Positions 20,206 to 31,437 of a DNA stretch of 64,000 nucleotides are shown piece by piece. The stretch's first letter is position 1. Each line of letters starts with the position of its first letter. Below the pieces are notes generated by a model. It was not told where the DNA came from and ran no database searches. It worked only from the letters and a program-made list of their open reading frames with translations. Both the position numbers and the translations under genes were made by a program. The stretch covers positions 38,012,501 through 38,076,500 of the forward strand of contig NC_068913.1 in assembly GCF_023091745.1 (NCBI RefSeq), given 5' to 3'. Source of the stretch: Budorcas taxicolor (taxonomy: Eukaryota; Chordata; Mammalia; Artiodactyla; Bovidae).

Positions 20206-21737
20206 AACTGCTGTCCTAAAATGACATTATTAGGAACAAAATCAAGGTATTTCCAAATACAGAAACTATTTTTGAATCTCTCTCCAATAGCATCAGTTGA
20301 AAAATATTTGCCATCTTCAAATTATTCCTTTGAATTATTTTTTAGTAGCATGAAATTTCAACTATATTTCTTCCAGGTCTCTTTCAAGGCTCATTTTACC
20401 TATCTAATCTTGAAAAGTTTGGGATTTTTTTTCTTTGTTTTTCTTTTGTTATTTTTTACATCTAAATAATTTTTCATTTACACAAGAAGGGTCTGGCGAC
20501 CACACAGAGCTAGCATATTTTCCTACATTAGTTTTCCTTTTCATCTTTACCTTGTAGCTCATATCAAAGCTGTAATTGTTTGCTAGCCAGCAAAATCTAA
20601 TGGCTCCCTCTGGTCAAAAGCTGTCAACAGCAATCTATCCAGCAGTGGGGGCATTGCCTGAAGTAGAAAAGCATCACATATGGTCGTATTCCTTGGTGAG
20701 CTACAAACAAGGCAGGGCTTAACATTTTCAAATACAAAACCATTACTAACCCCACATAATAGGGCTGGGGCACTACCATATCATTATTAGAGTCTAGTGT
20801 ATCATTACTAGAGAATATCACTTCTTGCTTCATTACTGTCTATAGGTGAAAGACAAACCAACCCTTTATACTGTTTGCTTCTTGCCTTGATTTAGCAATG
20901 TGGCAATAAGTCTGTTTCTTAGATGTTAAATCATGATTTATTAGGTGTCCAAAAGTAAACCCATACTCCACAATGGATAAGGAAAACAGGCCTCAAATGA
21001 TCAGTCCAGATTTCCTGCTAAGTATAAAGACTGCTAAATTCATTAGGGAGTCCAACAGAGACAAACACTATGATATTGAAAAAAACAAACAAAAAAATCT
21101 CCCCAAAAGCTGTAAAGCACTGTTTAGGAAATTCTGAGATGGGTGATTTGTTTAACATTTGTGTTATCACAATAGTGTTGTGTGATTCTACTGACACAGT
21201 CCAGTATAATGACTCTAAACATCAAAACAACTATTTAGCCTTATGCTGAGTTTCCCATCCAGGCTAATTAGAATCCTTGTCTTCTTAAAACATTTGCACT
21301 CATGGAATTCCAATGGCTTTTCCACTTGTAACTTAGCCTTTTTGATATTTCTAAATCAGAATGCGCTGATTTCTACTACCTTTATACCACTTTTTTACTT
21401 TGTCCTCTTATCTGCATGCCAAATTCTTTTATTAATCCCCCAGAATGAACCCCAAGAAAGAGTTCCTATTATCTTAGCTTAGAGTCTCAAATTTAAACAG
21501 ACAAAAAACAAAGTATTCTTCAAGTAGGTTTCACACATTCTATATTTTGTACATTTATACATTCACTTCTCTCCTAACTGTTTTCAAGTTAGAAGTAAAA
21601 TTTCTCATTCAATAAGCTATACTGGGCTTGGTGTACAGAATAAAATATATATCTAATCTTAATTCATTGAGAAGAAGATTATCGAAGGTATAGGCTTTAG
21701 GGAATAACTTGAAGGAGAAAGCAAAGATAGTGTTAGG
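20206..21737. other. Unassigned 1.5 kb
   Basis: No gene or repeat could be supported. Frames at 20221-20469, 20624-20833 (minus) and 21243-21482 lack family features. Confidence 0.5.
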
Positions 21738-21980
21738 TCAGATAGAGGGCTTCCCCGGTGGCTCAGACAGTAGAGATTCTGCCTGCAACACAGGAGACCT
21801 GTGTTTGATCCTTGGGTGGGGAGGATCCCCTGGAGAAGGGAATTGCTTTCACCTCCAGTACTCTTGCCTGGAGAATTCCATGGACAGAGGAATTCTGCGG
21901 GCCTCTGGTTCATGGGGTCACAAAGAGCCAGACACAACTGAGCAAACAACACTACTACTATTACTGCTAATTCAGATAGA
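21738..21980 (+). mobile_element. Bov-tA SINE, sense
   Basis: Body 21747-21971: tRNA-derived head 'gggcttccccggtggctcag', a B-box-like 'gtttgatcc' stretch, 'ggatcccctggagaaggga', and the tail 'gacacaactgagcaaacaac' followed by an ACT repeat. Target-site duplication tcagataga at 21738-21746 and 21972-21980, perfect over 9 bp. Confidence 0.93.
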
Positions 21981-23083
21981 ATAGGAACTGTTGCTCATTT
22001 GTTCACATTTAGCATCGTGAATAGCAGAGAACTATGTGAAAGTAGGGTGGTGTTGTGGCCTCCTATAAAGGACATAAGGTGTTGAAAATTTCTGCAAATA
22101 AAGCATGTGATGTGTTTCTACTAATTTCTTTTTATTTCAAAACTTCCATTAATCACTTGTAGGAAATTCATCCCCCAATATAAAGTTTAGACAACCCATT
22201 AAGTGCTGTCATGTCCTTTAATGGAAATCTTAAAAAAAAAATGTATGCATAATTCTATTTAAGAGGTTAAGCTATTGATAATAAATCCTATTGGACCAGC
22301 CATTTGCTTAGTCAGGGTAATGCATCTCATAGCTGAACTTAACATGGGAGAATTTTAAATTCAAATACATGAGATTGGCTTTGGTTTAGTGAAAGGGTGG
22401 AAACATATTTGGTATTTTGTCTACTTTCCTGACATAGAGTTCAAGGAATTGGTGGTATGTTTTGTTCATTATAACATCGTCAACACTTCTAAGATATCTG
22501 GAGTTTGGGAGACTCCAAAATTATCTTGCCAAGCACATTTTCCATTAAGATTTGCACCCATATGTAATTTCAAGGAAACAATCTGAATGCTCCTGATTGT
22601 ACAGAGCTATTAAATGTGAAAATGATCCCTTGAATACACTATGATGAGTCACAACTTACTTTTACGAGATAAATGAGAAGTCATAAAGAATTCAGATTTG
22701 CCAATGAACCTCAAATTGAAAATATTTGAATTTTTTTCTAACCTTAAACCAAAATATTTTTAAATCCTGGAGTTGAGTAAACTACATTTTTTGTCATACA
22801 TACCATCCACATAGTTTCTATTCATTTTGCCATCTCTGTCTAACTTATCAAATTTCATCTAACACCATGACATTTTAAGTACTTTGACAGTATGTCATTT
22901 TATTACCAGTGTTTTTCTGATTGCCTTTTAAGTAGTCTGAGTTGGAAGTAATAGAAACAATTCAAAGAAAAGGTCATAGTTCAGTCTGCCATAAAAACCC
23001 CCAAAACAAAAAATTAGGTAGAATTGTATATGGTATCCCTTAGGCACTAATGTATATTATATAAAGTAATTTATTTAATATAT
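21981..23083. other. Unassigned 1.1 kb
   Basis: Nothing recognised; the 65-codon frame at 22389-22586 has no family features. Confidence 0.5.
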
Positions 23084-23321
23084 ATAGTAAAGTATAGGGT
23101 TTCCCTGGTGGCTCAGTGGTAAAGAATCTACCTGCCAATGCAGGATATTTGTGTTCAATCCCTGGGTCAGGAAGATCCCCTGAAGAAGGAAATGGCAACT
23201 TACTTCAGTATTCTTGCCTGGGAAATCCCATGGATAGAGGAGCCTGGCAGGCTACAGTCCATGGGGTCACAAAAGAGTCAGACATGACTAAGTGACTAAA
23301 CAACAACAACAAATAGTAAGG
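23084..23321 (+). mobile_element. Bov-tA SINE, sense
   Basis: Starts 'ggtttccctggtggctcagt', with a B-box-like 'gttcaatcc', and ends 'gacatgactaagtgactaaa' plus a CAA repeat. Flanks atagtaaag (23084-23092) and atagtaagg (23313-23321) form a 9-bp target-site duplication with one mismatch. Confidence 0.93.
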
Positions 23322-23377
23322 AGCAAGTATACATAAACATACGATGGTATTTAAAGCACTGTATTAAGGCATTTCTT

Positions 23378-23592
23378 GCTAAGTTGCTTTAGTCATGTCC
23401 GACTCTTTGTGACCTCGTGGACTGTGGCCCTCCAGGCTCCTCTGTCCATGGAATTCTCCAAGCAAGAATACAAGAGTCGTTGTCATGCCATCCTCTAGGG
23501 GATCTTCCTGACTCAGGGGTGGAACTCAAGTCTCTTGTGACTCCTGCATTGGCAGGAGGATTCTTTACCGCTATCACCACCTGGGAAGCCCA
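23378..23592 (-). mobile_element. Bov-tA SINE, antisense
   Basis: Antisense order is complete: 'tagtcatgtccgactctttg', 'ggaattctccaagcaagaat', 'ggggatcttcctgactcagg', 'aggattctttaccgctatca', 'cacctgggaagccca'. The spacer between the tail part and the head part differs from the usual Bov-tA. A target-site duplication is not obvious. It sits between a sense Bov-tA and an antisense BovB. Confidence 0.9.
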
Positions 23593-23623
23593 TATTGAGG
23601 AATCAATACTTAGTATATAAAGA

Positions 23624-25505
23624 CACTAATCAGTTCAGTTCAGTCGCTCAGTTGTGTCTGACTCTTTGCGACCCCATGAACCACAGCATGCCAGGCCTCT
23701 CTGTCCATCACCAGCTCTTTGAGTTCACCCAGACTCATGTCCATAGAGTTGGTGATGCCATCCAACCATCTCATCCTCTGTAATCCCCTTCTCCTCCTGC
23801 CCTCAATCTTTCCCAGCATCAGGGTCTTTTCAAATGAGTCAGCTCTTCATATCAGGTGGCCTAAATATTGGAGTCTCAGCTTCAACATCAGTCCTTCCAA
23901 TGAACACCCAGAGCTGATCTCTTTTTTTTTTTTTTAATTTTTTTAATTTTTATTTTTACTTTATTTTACTTTACAATACTGTATTGGTTTTGCTATACAT
24001 TGACATGAATCTACCACGGGTGTACATGCGATACCAAATGGACTGATTGGATCTCCTTGCAGTCCAAGGGACGTTCAGGAGTCTTCTCAAACACCACAGT
24101 TAAAAAGCATCAATTCTTTGGCACTCAGCTTTCTTTATAGTCGAACTCTCACATCCATATATAACTACCAGAAAAACCATAGCCTTGACTAAATGGACCT
24201 TTGTTGAAAAAGTATGTCTCTGTTTTTAATATGCTGTCTAGGTTGGTCATAACTTTCCTTCCAAGGAGTAAGTGTTTTAATTTTAAGGCTGCAATCACAG
24301 TCTGCAGTGATTTTGGAGCCCTTTGGAGCCCTAAAAAAATAAAGTCAGCCACTATTTCCACTGTTTCCCATCTATTTGCCATGAAGTGATGGGACTGGAT
24401 GCCATGATCTTAGTTTTTCTGAATGTGGAGCTTTAAGCCAACTTTTTCACTCTCCTCTTTCACTTTCATCAAGAGGCTTTTTAGTTCTTCTTCAATTTCT
24501 TCCATAAGGGTGATGTCATCTGCACATCCGAGCTTATTGATATTTCTCCCGACAATCCAGATCCCAGCTTGTGCTTCCTCCAGCCCAGCATTTCTCATGA
24601 TGTATTTCTGCATACAAGTTAAATAAGCAGGGTGACAATATACAGCCTTGACGTCCTCCTTTTCCTATTTGGAACCAGTCTGTTGTTCCATGTCCAGTTC
24701 TAACTGTTGCTTCCTGACTTGCATACAGGTTTCTCAAGAGGCAGGTCAGGTGGTCTGGTATTCCCATCTCTTTCAGAATTCTCCACAGTTTATTGTGATC
24801 CACACAGTCAAAGGCTTTGGCATAGTCAATAAAGCAGAAATAGATGTTTTTCTGGAACTCTCTTGTTTTTTCAATGATCCAGCGGATGTTGGCAATTTGA
24901 TCTCTGATTCTTCTGCTTTTCTACAACTGGTTTGAACATCTGGAAGTCCACGGTTCACATACTGTTGAAGCTTGGCTTGGAGAATTTTGAGCATTACTTT
25001 ACTAGCATGTGAAATGAGTGCAATTGTGCAGTAGATTGAACATTCTTTGGCATTGCCTTTCTTTGGAATTGGAATGAAAACTGACCTTTTCCAGTCCTGT
25101 GGCTACTGCTGAGGTTTCTAAATTTGCTGGAATATTGAGTGCAGCACTTTCACAGCATCATCTTTTAGGATTTGAAATAGCTCAGCTGGAATTCTATCAC
25201 CTCCACTGGCTTTGTTCATACTGATGTTTCCTAAGGCCCACTTGACTTCACATTCCAGGATATCTGGCTCTAGGTGAGTGATCACACCACTGTGATTATC
25301 CGGGTCCTGAAGATCTTTTTTTGTACAGTTCTTCTGTGTATTCTTGCCATCTCTCCTTAATATGTTCTGTTTCTGTTAGGTCCATGCCATTTCTGTCCTT
25401 TATTGTGCCCATTTTTACATGAAATATTCCCTTGGTTCTCTAATTTTCTTGAAGAGATCTCTAGTCTTCCCATTCTGTTGTTTTCCTCTATTTCTTTGCA
25501 CTAAT
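23624..25505 (-). mobile_element. BovB (RTE) LINE, antisense, 5'-truncated
   Basis: Body 23631-25498 between 7-bp copies of cactaat (23624-23630 and 25499-25505), a plausible target-site duplication. On the minus strand, fragments of the reverse transcriptase are legible: 24773-24994 (MLKILQAKLQQYVNRGLPDV), 24534-24803 (GRQGCILSPCLFNLYAE) and 24410-24613 (CADDITLMEE, in which the Tyr of the YADD box is Cys). The copy extends 5' of the reverse transcriptase as far as 'tgcaaagaaatagaggaaaa' (reverse strand of about 25485-25500). A short L1 piece lies within it at 23922-24036. Frames are broken. Confidence 0.93.
23922..24036 (-). mobile_element. L1 3'-end sliver nested in BovB
   Basis: The BovB sequence is interrupted after 'gagctgatctc' by poly-T (23922-23935), T-rich sequence, 'actttacaatactgtattgg' and 'catgaatctaccacgggtgt', which is the antisense 3' untranslated end of a bovine-type L1. 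BovB resumes at 'atggactgattggatctcc'. About 115 bp remain. A few BovB bases appear lost at the junction and a duplication is not visible. Confidence 0.85.
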
Positions 25506-26293
25506 ACCTATTATATTAATACTGAATACAATATTTATTAAAATTTCTTTGTCTTGTGCTTTGTGAGGCCTAATTGATATAACTGCAATAAGCTAATAAT
25601 GATCAAGTGTCACTGAAGACATTGAACCTTAAACTTGAAAATCTTTTCGTATGCAAGGCTTGCTGTATGGATCAAACTATGTTCATAAGGAAAAATAGGT
25701 TCCAACCAACTAATTTTAGAGTCTTTTCAGGAAAGAAAGCTTAAAGTCTTCCATAAGATTCAGGGAAGAGTGATATACCAGTTGAAGTGTTAGCTGCTAA
25801 GTTAATTTCTTAAAATGTTTCAGCATCTCTTCTGTCAATATTTTCTTTAAACTCTATGAGACACAGTACATGACTTCATTATGATCTGTGGGATCTTTCA
25901 AATTGAGACACATTTCCCTAGAAAACAGTTTCCAAGGGAGAGACAGGCATGGGTGGTGTTAAGGAAATCACTTTCCAGCTCCAATTCTCATTTTTCATAA
26001 ATACTCCTTGCTAAAGTTTATTTACCTGAGGACCCACTTGCAGTCAAGATGTTGTGCCAGTTCCCTTTCCTACCACCTCCCTCATCACCATCCCCTCCTT
26101 ACTCGCACATCTTGAATCTTAGTATGGTATATTGAACCAATGTGTAAAAAAGCCCATGTGAACCAAAGACACCGAACAAGACCATTGCCTGAGAAACGTT
26201 CTTTATTATCAAACGCTTGTACAAAAACTATGAAACTCAATAGATTTTAGTAAAACCTATTTTTAGACTTTTCAAAAGTTGAAGACATGCATA
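25506..26293. other. Unassigned 0.8 kb
   Basis: No gene or repeat recognised. Confidence 0.5.
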
Positions 26294-26508
26294 ACTTTCA
26301 TAGTGAAGTGAAAGTTGCTCAGTAGTGTCCGCTGTTTTCGACCCCATGGACTATACAGTCCATGGAATGCTCCAGGCCAGAATACTGGAGTAGGTAGCAT
26401 TTCCCTTCTCAAAGGGATCTTCTCAACCCAGGAATAGAAACCAGGTCTCCCGCATTGCACCTAGATTCTTTACCAGCTGAGCCCCAAGGAAAGCCCAAGA
26501 CTTTCATA
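26294..26508 (-). mobile_element. Bov-tA SINE, antisense
   Basis: Antisense Bov-tA with the usual landmarks: 'gttgctcagtagtgtccgct', 'gaatactggagtaggtagca', 'gggatcttctcaacccagga', 'gattctttaccagctgagcc'. The target-site duplication actttcata is perfect at 26294-26302 and 26500-26508. Confidence 0.93.
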
Positions 26509-26957
26509 ACTGGGTAACAAATGCTTTTATAATTCAGGCAGTTTCCAATGTTTGCTTTCGACAAAATTGAAGAAGGGCTTAATTGAGATGTCAGCTAATA
26601 AATCATTAAAAGTAATTTTGGTAAAAGAAATAATTTTGGCATACAACACAGAAGGAGTTTAAATAATTGAGTGATCTCTCTATACAATAACAATGTTCAT
26701 TCCCACTTAGTTATTTTTGAAATGTGAAATATGTTGCTTACTCAAACATCTTTAAAAATATAAAAGAGGAGCAAGATCGAGGCTGTTCTGGGTGAATCTA
26801 AAAACAAATTACACTAATCAATGTCTGCTTAGAATAATTAGATGAAAAACACATGCATCTCACTAAAAATAATAGAACTTTTATTTTATAATTATTTATC
26901 AAAACTTGATTATTGTAAAACATGGGAAATATAGGCAATGTTTTATGATATTAATTA
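26509..26957. other. Unassigned AT-rich sequence
   Basis: Nothing recognised. Confidence 0.5.
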
Positions 26958-27047
26958 TAAATGGAGTATAACCTTTAAAAATTGTGAATCAGTATACTGT
27001 ACAGCAACCATATTTCAATAAAGAAAATTTTAATTAAAAATAAAAAT
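26958..27047 (+). repeat. L1-type 3' end, sense
   Basis: Contains 'aaattgtgaatcagtatact', 'gtacagcaaccatatttcaa' and AATAAAG followed by A-rich sequence, as in the 3' end of artiodactyl L1 elements. Only about 90 bp are recognisable. Confidence 0.65.
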
Positions 27048-27539
27048 GTTATCATTATGCTCTTAAACCATTAAGTTTGATTAAAACAGTTAAAAACTTA
27101 GTTATATTAATTAATTAGTTGTATACTAATAATAATACTAATACAACTGAATATAGAAAATCTTTTAAAATCAGAGCTCAAAATTATTAATTTTTTTCAG
27201 ATTACATACACATTTTTATTGAATGTAGTTCTAGTTCAGTTTTCTTTGCTTCTGTTTAATAAGAGACCAAGTATAAAGCGTAGAGTGATACATGCGTCCT
27301 TAAAATGTCTGATCACATGGTTTTGCATAATTTAGGTTGAACAGGTTAGACCCTACTTTAACAGTGATATAAGTAAGTTTTAAAAAATAAAATTAGAAGA
27401 AAAATGCAAAATTAAATGTAATTTTTAGAAGAAAATGCCTGCAATTCTAGCTACCTTGACAAATACTTTTTCTATTGTTTCAATCCTCTAGTCAATGTAT
27501 TATTTTTTTATCAAATAAATCATATCATAAAAATGCAAA
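27048..27539. other. Unassigned AT-rich sequence
   Basis: Nothing recognised; strongly AT-rich with short A- and T-runs. Confidence 0.5.
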
Positions 27540-28560
27540 GAAAAGTGAACAAAAAATCCAAAAAACAAAAGTCCAACACTTCCAGCATTACAAAAGACAA
27601 ATGAGAAACTGAAATAAATGCAATATATACTATAAAGGGTATTATAATAAATATATTAATATCTAAAAATAAAGCCTCAGCACTATAGAAAAATGGACAA
27701 AATATACAGACAGCTCAAAGAGAATAGAAATATACATATCCTTAAAACATAAAAAGATGTTCTGCAGTGCTCATAATAAAACACTGCAAATTAAAACTAC
27801 CCTGAGATCCCATTTCTCACATATTGAATTGGCTAAAATCCAAAGATTTGGCAATATCCTCTGTGGGTAAAGATGAATAAAACATTCTCCTATGTTGGTA
27901 ATGGAAATGCAAAATGTTAAAACCACTTTGGAAAGAGATTTAACCATGTCCATCAGTATCTATACATTTCCCTGTGACCCATAATCCTACCTCTAGGAAC
28001 ATTCTCAAAGATACACTGATAAAATATGAAAAAATAAAACATTTTCTACAAGGCTATGTATGGCAGCAATATCTAAATAGTAAAATCTGGGAAAAAAACA
28101 AATATGCATCAATATGGAACATGAATTTTTGAATGCACACAATGAAGCAGCACAGTAGAGTTATAGGTAATACTAGTATGACAAAAGGAGTATGTTTATA
28201 AACAATTATCGATATTCTCCAGTCTTTATTATTAAATAAGACTAGGTAAAGAAAAGTGGGTATATTGTGCTATTGTTCACCTAAGAAGGGGACAGTATAA
28301 TGCAAAATGTTAAGTATAAAAGTAGCAATATGTTAAAATACAATCAACATTATTGACTGTTAACATATACATATGTATATAACTTGGGTTAAAAGTTGGA
28401 AAAATAATTTTAAAACTAAAAGACATGGATACTTAGAGGAATAAGAGAGAGGATAATGAAAAGTATAGAACTGAAATCTCTGAATATGCTTTATTTTGTA
28501 GGTTTTTTTCTAGAACCATGTAAACATTCTGAATAATTGTACATCAAAATTTAGTCAAAA
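27540..28560 (+). repeat. Old L1 (L1M-type) ORF2 end and 3' untranslated region, sense
   Basis: Successive L1 landmarks are readable: 'actatagaaaaatggacaaa', 'aacataaaaagatgttctgc', 'gcaaattaaaactaccctga', 'atggaaatgcaaaatgttaa', 'cctctaggaacattctcaaa', 'acaaggctatgtatggcagc', 'atatgcatcaatatggaac'. The order is that of the ORF2 C-terminal coding part of mammalian L1, followed by a 3' untranslated part. Every frame is broken. It is much older than the L1 at 11551. Confidence 0.8.
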
Positions 28561-28679
28561 TTGGAAAAATAACAATTCCTAAAAACTGAAAGCAAATTGT
28601 AAGAAACAAAACTATGTACTAAATTGATGATACAGAGATAAAGGGTGGAATTCTTCCAAGTGCCTTCTCAATTAAAATG

Positions 28680-29240
28680 TTTTTTGTTCTAGTTCTTTGA
28701 AAATAGCCATTGATAATTTGATAGGGATTGCATTGAATCTATAGATTGCCTTAGGTAGTATCATCATTTTTACAATATTGATTCTTCCAAACCAATAGCA
28801 AAGTATATCTTTCCATTTGTTTGTATAATCAGTTCTTTCATCAATGTCTTAGTTTTTGGAGTACAGGTCTTTTGTCTCATTTAAACCTTTAAACCTCTTT
28901 AAACCTCATTTAGTAGGTTTATTCCTAGATGTTTTATTCTTTTTGATATGATGGTGAATGGGTTTGTTTTCCTTAATTTTTCTTTCTGATGTTTCATTGT
29001 TAGTATATAGAAATGCAACAGATTTCTGCACATTAATTTTGTATCTTGCAACTTTACCTAATTTATTGATGAGCTTTAGCGGTTTTCCAGTAGTGTCTCT
29101 AGGATTTCTTATGTATAACATCATGTCATCTGTAAGCAGTGATAGTTTTACTTCTTCTTTTCCAATTTGGATTCCTTTTATTTCTTTCTCTGATTTCTAT
29201 GTCTAGGTCTTCCAAAACTATGTTGGAAGAATTTTTGTGG
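28680..29240 (-). repeat. L1 ORF2 reverse-transcriptase fragment, antisense
   Basis: The minus-strand frame 28906-29124 reads MLYIRNPRDTTGKPLKLINK and KVARYKINVQKSVAFLYTNN, the region just downstream of the catalytic box in L1 ORF2. Flanking plus-strand phrases ('gggattgcattgaatctata', 'ttctttttgatatgatggtg') extend the similarity on both sides. It is convergent (tail to head) with the sense L1 at 27540-28560, so it is probably a separate insertion or a rearranged copy. Confidence 0.85.
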
Positions 29241-29286
29241 ATGAAATTATGTAACAGAAATAATTCAGTTCCGTTTGGGCAGAGCA

Positions 29287-29518
29287 AGTATGTCTTTTTG
29301 GGCTTCCCTTATGTCTCAGATGGTAAAGAATCTCTACAATGCTAGAGATCTGGGTTCTATCCTTGGGTCAGGAAGATCCCCTGAATAAGGGAATGGCTAT
29401 CCACTCTAGTAAATTCTTCCCTGGAGGATTCCATGGATAGGGGAGTCTGGTGGTTATAGTCCATGGGGTTGCAAAAGATTCAGACACCACTGAGCAACTA
29501 AGCACACAGTATGTCTTT
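29287..29518 (+). mobile_element. Bov-tA SINE, sense, 11-bp TSD
   Basis: Starts 'gggcttcccttatgtctcag', continues 'ggtcaggaagatcccctgaa', and ends 'gacaccactgagcaactaag'. Flanking agtatgtcttt is perfect at 29287-29297 and 29508-29518. Confidence 0.94.
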
Positions 29519-29520
29519 GG

Positions 29521-30617
29521 GGATACAGATACAGCAAAATTGGCCTGAGTTAATTGTTGAAGTTAGTTGATGAGTACATGGAGAGTTATCCTATCTTCCT
29601 ATTTTATAAATGCTAGAAATTTTCAGTTATACAAAAGTTTTAAAGAGTGGAGAGGTAGGCAAACCTGATAGATTAAAAGCAGTTTAAGAAAACAAATAAA
29701 AATGAAAGGAGATGTTAAAGACAACCAAACCAGAAACAATGCTTTATCTGGAATTAGGTACTGATTTAAATAACTGAGATAATTTAAATATAATCTGTAT
29801 ACTAAAGAAATAGAAAGTACAACAGAAATGGGAAAACATGGAGATAAGTGTATAGTACAGGAATGGAGAAATGGAGATCAATTATGATAATAAAAAACAA
29901 ACCACAAAAGAGTATGTATAATAAGATCTCAAGATCTGAAAATCAATAGTCTACTGTGCTTTGGATTGGGAGAATATTAATTTCATTGTTGCATTTACTT
30001 TCTAATTGTCTACAATGAATATTTACAGGCTCAACATAAATAGAGTTATTTTATTTTAGAAATATAGCACAAATTGTCTTTAACCTTAAAGCCAGTGATA
30101 TTTCTCTTACATCTTAATGTAAAATATAGATATAATCTTTAAAATCATTCCCTATTTATCTTGTTATATTTGAGAATGTTAATAATCTATTTTTTAAAAG
30201 GTCATTTGAAAGCAATAATATAAATCTAATTACACTGAAATTAAAGTCTTTGCCACTTATTCTTTTATAATTTTAAATATCTAAAATTTTTCAAATTGCT
30301 GTTTAAAGACTAGTTTTCCTGAATTTAGTTTATTTCTACTACTTATCATTTAAAATCTTTCAGCTTTGTAATTGTTGCTATGGTACAAATCTAGTGATAA
30401 AAATTGGACTTTATTTCTATCTGTACTTTTCTTTACAAAAGATAAAAATGCATTTTTACCTTTTATGTAAGTGGTGAAAAAAATCACCATCACTGCTAAT
30501 TGATTTTTAAAATATATTAAACCAATTATTATTATGAAGACATATTCAGTGATACAGACCACACACTAACTCTTTAGAGCAGTATAGTATGTTACCATAA
30601 TATATGCTGTATCTGCT
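29521..30617. other. Mostly unassigned; possible L1M remnant at 29521-29660
   Basis: The phrase 'tgttgaagttagttgatgag' with 'tacatgg' and 'gaaattttcagttatacaaa' recalls the 3' part of old L1 elements. The rest is AT-rich with nothing recognised. Confidence 0.4.
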
Positions 30618-30748
30618 CTGCGTAGTCATTCAGTTGTGTCCAACTCTTTGCTACCCCATGGACTGTAGCTTGCCAGGCAGCTCTGTTCATAGGGATTCTC
30701 CAAGCAAGAATACTGGCGTGGGTTGCCATTTTCTTCTCCAAGTAATGA
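30618..30748 (-). mobile_element. Bov-A-type SINE monomer, antisense
   Basis: Half-unit only: 'gtagtcattcagttgtgtcc', 'ccccatggactgtagcttgc', 'gggattctccaagcaagaat', ending 'gccattttcttctccaagta'. There is no tRNA-derived head. A duplication was not found. Confidence 0.85.
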
Positions 30749-31119
30749 AGTCTTAGGCTGTTGAAATCAGATATTATCCCTGGCCAATGGTGTATGCTAA
30801 ATGACAAAGTTTGAAACTAGTTGATGAGAATTTTTCACAGTCCAGTGACATAAGTACCCCCCCCAATTTTTTTTTTTTTTAATTTTTGGAGGAAAGAAAG
30901 ATATATGAATCCATTTTATGCAATTCTTTCTTTCAATAATTTTCTTTTATTAATATCATTATTTACTATAGATGTTTCCAGACTCAACGGTAGTTTAACT
31001 TACTATTTTTCCACTTCAACGTTGCAAGAGTGCTATGCATTCAGTACACAACATACTTTGAATTTTTATCTTTGCCCACAGTTGTGGTATATGGTAGAAG
31101 TAAGCTGCCCCCAGTCAAC
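30749..31119. other. Unassigned, with C8/T14 run
   Basis: A run of eight C's (30857-30864) is followed two bases later by fourteen T's (30867-30880). This may be a decayed retroelement tail. No other feature. Confidence 0.45.
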
Positions 31120-31437
31120 CATGTGATAGTGAGAGTAAACAGCTGACACACTTACAGCCATTCGGTATTGGTGCATCCCTTCTGTTTCTCACTGTCAGTA
31201 CAGTATTTAATCAATTGCATGCTATCTATTCAACCCTTGATTTTAAAATAGGCCTTGTGGCAGATTATTTTGCCCAACTATAGACTAGTATATGTATTCT
31301 GAACACATTTAAGATAGGCTAGACTAAGTTATGATGCTTGGTAGGTTAGGTGTATTAGACAAATTTTCAACTTAAGACTATTTTCAACTTATAGTGGGTT
31401 TATTGGGGTGCAATTCCATCATAAGTCAAGGAAAATT
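31120..31437 (-). repeat. MER2/Tigger-like DNA transposon remnant
   Basis: The stretch reads 'gagagtaaacagctgacaca', 'gcagattattttgcccaact', 'gataggctagactaagttat', 'gcttggtaggttaggtgtat', 'ttttcaacttatagtgggtt', 'gcaattccatcataagtcaa'. This is the order of a mammalian non-autonomous DNA transposon of MER2/Tigger type, whose terminal repeat reads 'cgacttacgatggg' in the opposite orientation. No transposase is encoded. It predates the ruminant SINEs. Confidence 0.6.
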
